From positions 1-7,195 of the forward strand of contig CAKUFT010000051.1 of NCBI GenBank assembly GCA_934650095.1: a stretch of 7,195 nucleotides of DNA, read 5' to 3'. The translations under genes were made by a program, and so were the position numbers. The notes under the pieces were generated by a model, which saw only the letters and a list, made by a program, of their open reading frames with translations, was not told the origin of the DNA and made no database searches. This document shows, in pieces, positions 4,036-7,195 of this stretch; the stretch's first letter is position 1, and every line of letters begins with the position of its first letter. The DNA is from an uncultured Collinsella sp. (GTDB lineage: Bacteria; Actinomycetota; Coriobacteriia; Coriobacteriales; Coriobacteriaceae).

Positions 4036-5466
4036 ATGGCTCTTTGGGGCGGTCGTTTTGAGGCGGGAGTGGCCGAGGTCACGCAGGAGTTTGGCGCGTC
4101 GCTGCCGGTCGACAAACATCTCTATAAGCAGGATATCGCCGGTTCTAAGGCGCATGCCAAGATGCTGGCGGCCCAGGGCATCATCAGTGCCGAGGATGAG
4201 CAGGCGATTGCCGAGGGCCTGACCGGAATCGAACAGGATATCGATGCCGGCAACTTCACCTTCGATATCAACGACGAGGACATCCATATGTCCATCGAGA
4301 GCGAGCTGACGCGTCGCATCGGCGAGGCCGGCAAGCGCTTGCATACCGGGCGTTCGCGCAACGACCAGGTGGCGACCGATACGCGCCTGGGTGTCAAGGC
4401 GTTGGCCAAGGAGCTCATGGAGGCCAATCTTGAGTTGCGCCATGTGCTGGTGGATGCGGCCAAGAAGTACGACAAGGTGATTCTGCCGGGCTATACGCAC
4501 ATGCAGCATGCTCAGCCCGTGCTGCTGTCACATCATCTGCTGGCGTATTCCTGGATGTCCGCGCGCGACTTTACACGCCTGAAGGCCGCCTTTGATGCCG
4601 CCGACAACTGCCCGCTGGGTGCTGCCGCGCTTGCCGGTACGAGTTATCCGCTCGATCGCCAGATGACGGCTGCCGAGCTTGGCTTTGCGGGTGTGATTCC
4701 CAACTCGCTCGATGCGGTTTCCGACCGTGATTTCCTGCTCGATCTGCATTACGCCGGCTCCGTCATGGCCATGCACCTGTCGCGTCTTTCCGAGGAGATC
4801 GTGCTGTGGTCGAGCTCCGAATTTGGCTTTATCACGCTTTCCGACTCGTACTCCACTGGCTCGTCCATCATGCCGCAGAAGAAGAATCCCGACTTTGCCG
4901 AGCTTATCCGCGGCAAGAGCGGCCGAGTCTATGGCAACCTGGTGCAGCTGCTTGTGACCATGAAGGGCCTGCCGCTGGCCTATAACAAGGACTTGCAGGA
5001 GGACAAGGAGGGCGCGCTCGATACCGCCCACACGCTCATGCAGTGCCTGTCGGTTATGGCCGGTATGATTTCGACTTGGACCGTCAACGAGGATGCCATG
5101 GCGCGCGAGTGCGGCGTGGGGCACCTTGCCGCTACCGATGTTGCCGATTACCTGGCCAAGCGTGGCCTGCCGTTCCGTGAGGCGCATGCCGTGGTGGGGC
5201 ATCTGGTCCTGATGTGTGAGAAGCGCGGCTGCAATCTTGAGGACCTGCCGTTTGAGGTGTTCCAGGAGGCAAGCCCGCTCTTTGAGCGCGATATTACCGA
5301 GGCGCTCGACATCCCGTCGATTGTCGCCGCGCGCACGACCGAGGGCGGTACCGCCCCTGCCGCTGTTGCCGTGCAGCTGCAGCGTGCCGAGGCACAACTC
5401 GTTGCCGACGAAGGTGTGTTTGGCTCGTTGACCAAGGTCGTCGAGATGGGCCACGGAGCTAATTAG
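4036..5466 (+). CDS. argH: Argininosuccinate lyase
   Basis: ArgH cleaves argininosuccinate to arginine and fumarate, the last step of arginine synthesis, as a cytosolic homotetramer of the fumarase/aspartase superfamily. The 476-residue protein starts MALWGGRF, the usual N-terminus of the family. It has TGRSRNDQV at residues 104-112, the catalytic His region GYTHMQHAQP at 152-161, and the superfamily signature GSSIMPQKKNP at 275-285, whose serine loop supplies the general base. ATG 4036 is preferred because AGGGG (4023-4027) lies eight bases upstream; an in-frame TTG at 4015 would only add seven unconserved residues that include the ribosome site. It is separated from argG by a terminator and a small ORF, so it is probably not simply co-transcribed with argG. 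A terminator follows. Confidence 0.98.
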   Translation: MALWGGRFEAGVAEVTQEFGASLPVDKHLYKQDIAGSKAHAKMLAAQGIISAEDEQAIAEGLTGIEQDIDAGNFTFDINDEDIHMSIESELTRRIGEAGKRLHTGRSRNDQVATDTRLGVKALAKELMEANLELRHVLVDAAKKYDKVILPGYTHMQHAQPVLLSHHLLAYSWMSARDFTRLKAAFDAADNCPLGAAALAGTSYPLDRQMTAAELGFAGVIPNSLDAVSDRDFLLDLHYAGSVMAMHLSRLSEEIVLWSSSEFGFITLSDSYSTGSSIMPQKKNPDFAELIRGKSGRVYGNLVQLLVTMKGLPLAYNKDLQEDKEGALDTAHTLMQCLSVMAGMISTWTVNEDAMARECGVGHLAATDVADYLAKRGLPFREAHAVVGHLVLMCEKRGCNLEDLPFEVFQEASPLFERDITEALDIPSIVAARTTEGGTAPAAVAVQLQRAEAQLVADEGVFGSLTKVVEMGHGAN

Positions 5467-5511
5467 CTTATAGGATGCGTCTGTCTGGTGCGTTCATCAT
5501 ATCTTGCCTTT

Positions 5512-5542
5512 ACGGGTGCTCGCTACGGTGGGCGCCCGTTTT
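5512..5542 (+). terminator. Intrinsic terminator after argH
   Basis: Bases 5512-5521 (ACGGGTGCTC) pair with 5530-5539 (GGGCGCCCGT region), with two G-U pairs, around a short loop. The stem runs into TTTT at 5539-5542, with further T residues after. It lies 45 bases past the argH stop. Confidence 0.8.
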
Positions 5543-5707
5543 GTTATAGGGAAGGAAGGAGCTTGTCGAGAACTTTTGTAGGACCTTTGGGCAGGTTGTG
5601 AAGGGGATACGTTTGCGGGTGGCAACCGACCGTCTGATCTGTTCGATGCGGTTGATGGGCGGTCGGATGGTACTCTAGTCGGGCTTCGGAACAGAAGTGA
5701 CACATAT
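5543..5707. other. Non-coding stretch between argH terminator and ndk promoter
   Basis: No convincing gene is seen. Short minus-strand ORFs here have no ribosome sites and unnatural composition. One stem stands out: CCGACCG (5626-5632) with CGGTCGG (5660-5666), extended inwards by two pairs. It has a loop of about 24 bases and no T-run on either strand. The section may be 3' debris or a small structured element. Confidence 0.35.
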
Positions 5708-5735
5708 GGAACGCTTCAATTAATTGCAACGTTTC
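5708..5735. promoter_or_regulatory. 28-bp imperfect palindrome upstream of ndk promoter
   Basis: The half-sites GGAACGCTTCAATT (5708-5721) and AATTGCAACGTTTC (5722-5735) match as an inverted repeat at 11 of 14 positions with no gap. The length and symmetry suit a dimeric transcription factor. It lies 17 bases before the candidate -35 of ndk, a position that would suit an activator or upstream operator. Confidence 0.4.
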
Positions 5736-5752
5736 AATAAACAGCTTTTTGT

Positions 5753-5780
5753 TTAACTGCAGCTAAAACTCTGTTACGAT
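5753..5780 (+). promoter_or_regulatory. Candidate ndk promoter
   Basis: TTAACT (5753-5758, 4 of 6 to the -35 consensus) is followed after 16 bases by TACGAT (5775-5780, 4 of 6 to the -10 consensus), in an AT-rich island within GC-rich DNA. A start near 5786 gives a leader of about 58 bases that contains two crossing short stems, AGTCC/GGACT (5783-5787/5805-5809) and GTGCC/GGCAC (5794-5798/5812-5816). Confidence 0.4.
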
Positions 5781-5843
5781 GCAGTCCAGGCGGGTGCCGG
5801 AATGGGACTTGGGCACGCGCGAACCTACTTGAAAGGCTACCTT

Positions 5844-6248
5844 ATGGCTATCGAGAAGACCTTCATCATGATTAAGCCCGACGCCGTGCGCGATCGCAAG
5901 ATCGGCGAGATCGTTGCTCGCATTGAGCGCAGCGGCCTTGTCATCGAGCGCATGGAGATGACCACGCTCGAGCGCGCTACCGTCGAGGAGCACTACGCCC
6001 ATCTGGCCGACAAGCCCTTCTTTGGCGGTCTCTGCGACTTTATGACGAGCGGTCCGGTCGTCAAGATGGTTGTTTCCGGTCTTTCCGCCGTCTCCAAGAT
6101 GCGCACCCTTATGGGCGCCACCAACCCGCTTGATGCTGCTCCTGGCACCATCCGCGGTGACTTCGCCGTCGATGTCAACGCCAACGTGATTCACGGCTCC
6201 GACTGCCTGGAGAACGCCGAGATCGAGATCAAGCGCTTCTTTGGCTAA
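5844..6248 (+). CDS. ndk: Nucleoside diphosphate kinase
   Basis: Ndk moves the gamma phosphate from ATP to other (d)NDPs through a phosphohistidine, keeping NTP and dNTP pools in balance. The 134-residue protein is family length. It shows K11 in MIKPDAV, Y51, R87, T93 in GATNP, R104 in PGTIRGDFA, N114, and the active-site H117 in NVIHGSD, all the expected catalytic and nucleotide-binding residues. ATG 5844 is chosen because GAAAGG (5831-5836) precedes it by seven bases and the product then starts AIEKTFIMIKPD as in homologues; the in-frame ATG at 5802 has no ribosome site. It appears to be monocistronic, with its own candidate promoter and a strong terminator, and it converges with rpiB. Confidence 0.98.
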   Translation: MAIEKTFIMIKPDAVRDRKIGEIVARIERSGLVIERMEMTTLERATVEEHYAHLADKPFFGGLCDFMTSGPVVKMVVSGLSAVSKMRTLMGATNPLDAAPGTIRGDFAVDVNANVIHGSDCLENAEIEIKRFFG

Positions 6249-6250
6249 AC

Positions 6251-6272
6251 CAGCTTTGACTCCTTAAAGCTG
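6251..6272 (+). other. Small hairpin directly after ndk stop
   Basis: CAGCTTT (6251-6257) is the exact reverse complement of AAAGCTG (6266-6272) with an eight-base loop. It begins two bases after the ndk stop and 17 bases before the main terminator. It might protect the mRNA 3' end. Confidence 0.5.
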
Positions 6273-6288
6273 TTAGCGTGTGGCTTGG

Positions 6289-6322
6289 GCGCCGCGGGAC
6301 TCCATCCGCGGCGCTCTTTTTT
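6289..6322 (+). terminator. Intrinsic terminator after ndk
   Basis: GCGCCGCGG (6289-6297) pairs perfectly with CCGCGGCGC (6306-6314) around an eight-base loop, followed by TC and six T residues (6317-6322). It is a strong terminator for ndk on the plus strand. Confidence 0.92.
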
Positions 6323-6339
6323 ATGACAAATATCTACTA

Positions 6340-6378
6340 AGAGGGCCCGCCCGGATGTGCGTTCCGGGCGGGCCCTCT
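6340..6378 (-). terminator. Strong hairpin, probable rpiB terminator
   Basis: A 15-bp perfect stem (6340-6354 with 6364-6378; core GAGGGCCCGCCCGG) has a nine-base loop. It lies 27 bases past the rpiB stop in the minus direction. The T-run after it on the minus strand is short (TT after the final CT), so it may need help or act as a roadblock between the converging ndk and rpiB transcripts. Confidence 0.65.
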
Positions 6379-6405
6379 GCTGTTAGCTTGTGGCGTTGTT
6401 AGGCT

Positions 6406-6873
6406 TTAAGCCTCGTCGACGACCTTAAGGCCGCGAGTCTGGTCGATCTCGTTGAGGAGGTTGACGCGACGCTCGTGACGGCCGCCCTCAAACTCGGCGT
6501 CGAGCCACTCGTCGACGATCATCTTGGCGAGCTCGGAGCCCACGACGCGGGCGCCAAAGGCGAGCACGTTGGTGTTGTTGTGCATACGGGAGAGCTTGGC
6601 GCTGAAGGGCTCGGAGCACACGACGGCGCGCACGCCCTCGACCTTGTTGGCGGCCAGGCTGATGCCGACGCCAGTGCCGCAGATCAGGATGCCCAGGTCG
6701 ACGTCACCGTTGGCAACGGCCTTGCCCACCTTGTAGCCGGCGATGGGGTAGTCGAAGCTCTCGGAGGTGTCGGTGCCAAAGTTCACGACCTCGCAGCCGC
6801 GATCCTTCAGGTGCTCGGAGATGATGTTCTTGAGCTCGACGGCGGCGTGGTCGTTACCGATACCGATCTTCAT
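6406..6873 (-). CDS. rpiB: Ribose-5-phosphate isomerase B
   Basis: RpiB interconverts ribose 5-phosphate and ribulose 5-phosphate in the non-oxidative pentose phosphate pathway; related LacAB-family enzymes also act on allose or galactose phosphates. The 155-residue protein has GNDHAAVELK at residues 6-15 (D8, H9 bind substrate), CGTGVGIS at 65-72 with catalytic C65 and T67, the ring-opening H98 in RMHNNTNVLAFGAR, and the phosphate-binding RHERRV at 132-137. The catalytic Cys and His argue for true RpiB rather than LacA or LacB. The ATG at 6871-6873 has AGAGGA seven bases upstream on the minus strand. It converges with ndk and is divergent from the gene at 7143; the region between holds several palindromes that might control either gene. 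Confidence 0.95.
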   Translation of the reverse strand: MKIGIGNDHAAVELKNIISEHLKDRGCEVVNFGTDTSESFDYPIAGYKVGKAVANGDVDLGILICGTGVGISLAANKVEGVRAVVCSEPFSAKLSRMHNNTNVLAFGARVVGSELAKMIVDEWLDAEFEGGRHERRVNLLNEIDQTRGLKVVDEA

Positions 6874-6963
6874 GGATGGTTCCTCTCTGGTCCGTGCGGC
6901 GGAATTGCTAAAGGTTTTACCGCGTTCGACTGCATGATAGCGCGTCTTTTGCGTAAACGATCG

Positions 6964-7008
6964 AGCGTTTTTTGGTTAAACGCTTTATCAATTTTGAACA
7001 TCAGTTCA
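6964..7008. promoter_or_regulatory. Palindromes in the rpiB divergent upstream region
   Basis: AGCGTTT (6964-6970) and AAACGCT (6978-6984) form a perfect 7-bp inverted repeat, and TGAAC-ATCA-GTTCA (6995-7008) is a perfect 5-bp-arm palindrome just beside it. The surrounding 60 bases are the most AT-rich of this intergenic region. They are candidate operators for rpiB or the gene at 7143; no regulator can be named from sequence. Confidence 0.35.
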
Positions 7009-7105
7009 TCACGATAATTACCGTCAATTTCTCCCTGGCTGCCGTCTGCCGGAACCCGACTTGCGGTTTTGAGGGCCTTGGTATCAAATGAAGAGGTTGA
7101 GTATG

Positions 7106-7137
7106 TATAAGAAGTAACTCGTTGTGTATACAGGAGG
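7106..7137 (+). promoter_or_regulatory. Possible -10 and strong ribosome site for the 7143 gene
   Basis: TATAAG (7106-7111) is a -10-like hexamer but no convincing -35 is seen at the right distance. AGGAGG (7132-7137) is a full Shine-Dalgarno five bases before ATG 7143. The palindrome TGTATACA (7125-7132) touches the ribosome site and could be an operator. Confidence 0.4.
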
Positions 7138-7142
7138 CACCA

Positions 7143-7195
7143 ATGCCCACCGATTCCATTCGCGATGCTGCGTTCTGTGACGTTTTGAACCGCGA
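7143..7195 (+). CDS. Start of an unidentified gene (3' cut by window)
   Basis: Only 17 codons are visible: ATG 7143 preceded by AGGAGG, then MPTDSIRDAAFCDVLNR. The strong ribosome site and high-GC codon use support a real start. The fragment is too short to identify. A faint resemblance to the N-terminal lead-in of L-cysteine desulfidase/UPF0597-type proteins is only an impression. The next bases outside the window would settle it: that family should soon show an ELVPALGCTEP-like motif. Confidence 0.7.
   Translation, partial: MPTDSIRDAAFCDVLNR

Noticed and set aside
4528..5454. 308-codon minus-strand ORF opposite argH
   Set aside because: Antisense shadow of argH; no ribosome site or family features.
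5497..5729. Two overlapping minus-strand ORFs between argH and ndk
   Set aside because: Both lack ribosome sites and recognisable domains; one runs through the argH terminator.

Overview
The window reads as a core-chromosome segment of a high-GC actinobacterium. The codon use, the mostly purine-rich Shine-Dalgarno sites and the look of the PolA, ArgG, ArgH, Ndk and RpiB proteins suggest the Coriobacteriia, most likely a Collinsella-like gut species. That placement is inference from memory of such proteins; no search was run.

Layout. The 3' end of polA (plus strand, 1-261) ends at a strong terminator. About 640 bases without a convincing gene follow (262-900). They hold a 9-bp tandem repeat, three tandem palindromic units of about 61 bp, a pair of overlapping inverted repeats, a terminator-like hairpin and a 123-bp element with 30-bp perfect inverted ends. 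A Cof-type HAD phosphatase lies on the minus strand (901-1728). A divergent intergenic region leads into argG (2283-3509). After the argG terminator there is an unrecognised 56-codon ORF with a good ribosome site (3747-3917), then argH (4036-5466) with its own terminator, and ndk (5844-6248). Converging on ndk is rpiB (minus, 6406-6873). A divergent region with several short palindromes precedes the first 17 codons of an unidentified plus-strand gene (7143 to the edge).

How the genes fit together. ArgG and ArgH carry out the last two steps of arginine synthesis, citrulline plus aspartate to argininosuccinate to arginine plus fumarate. Pol I, nucleoside diphosphate kinase and ribose-5-phosphate isomerase B are housekeeping functions in DNA repair, NTP balance and pentose phosphates.

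The most interesting signal is upstream of argG. A 24-codon ORF with an excellent ribosome site (2003-2077) has six arginine codons among its last ten. Four of these are CGA, a codon absent from the 12 arginine codons of argG. The final Ser-Arg-Arg-Arg codons are themselves the 5' arm of a 9-bp GC-rich stem whose 3' arm runs straight into five T residues (2129-2142). This looks like an arginine-sensing leader-peptide attenuator in which a stalled ribosome would directly cover one arm of the terminator. The tandem palindromes (401-569) and the long inverted repeat (761-889) are the next most unusual features.
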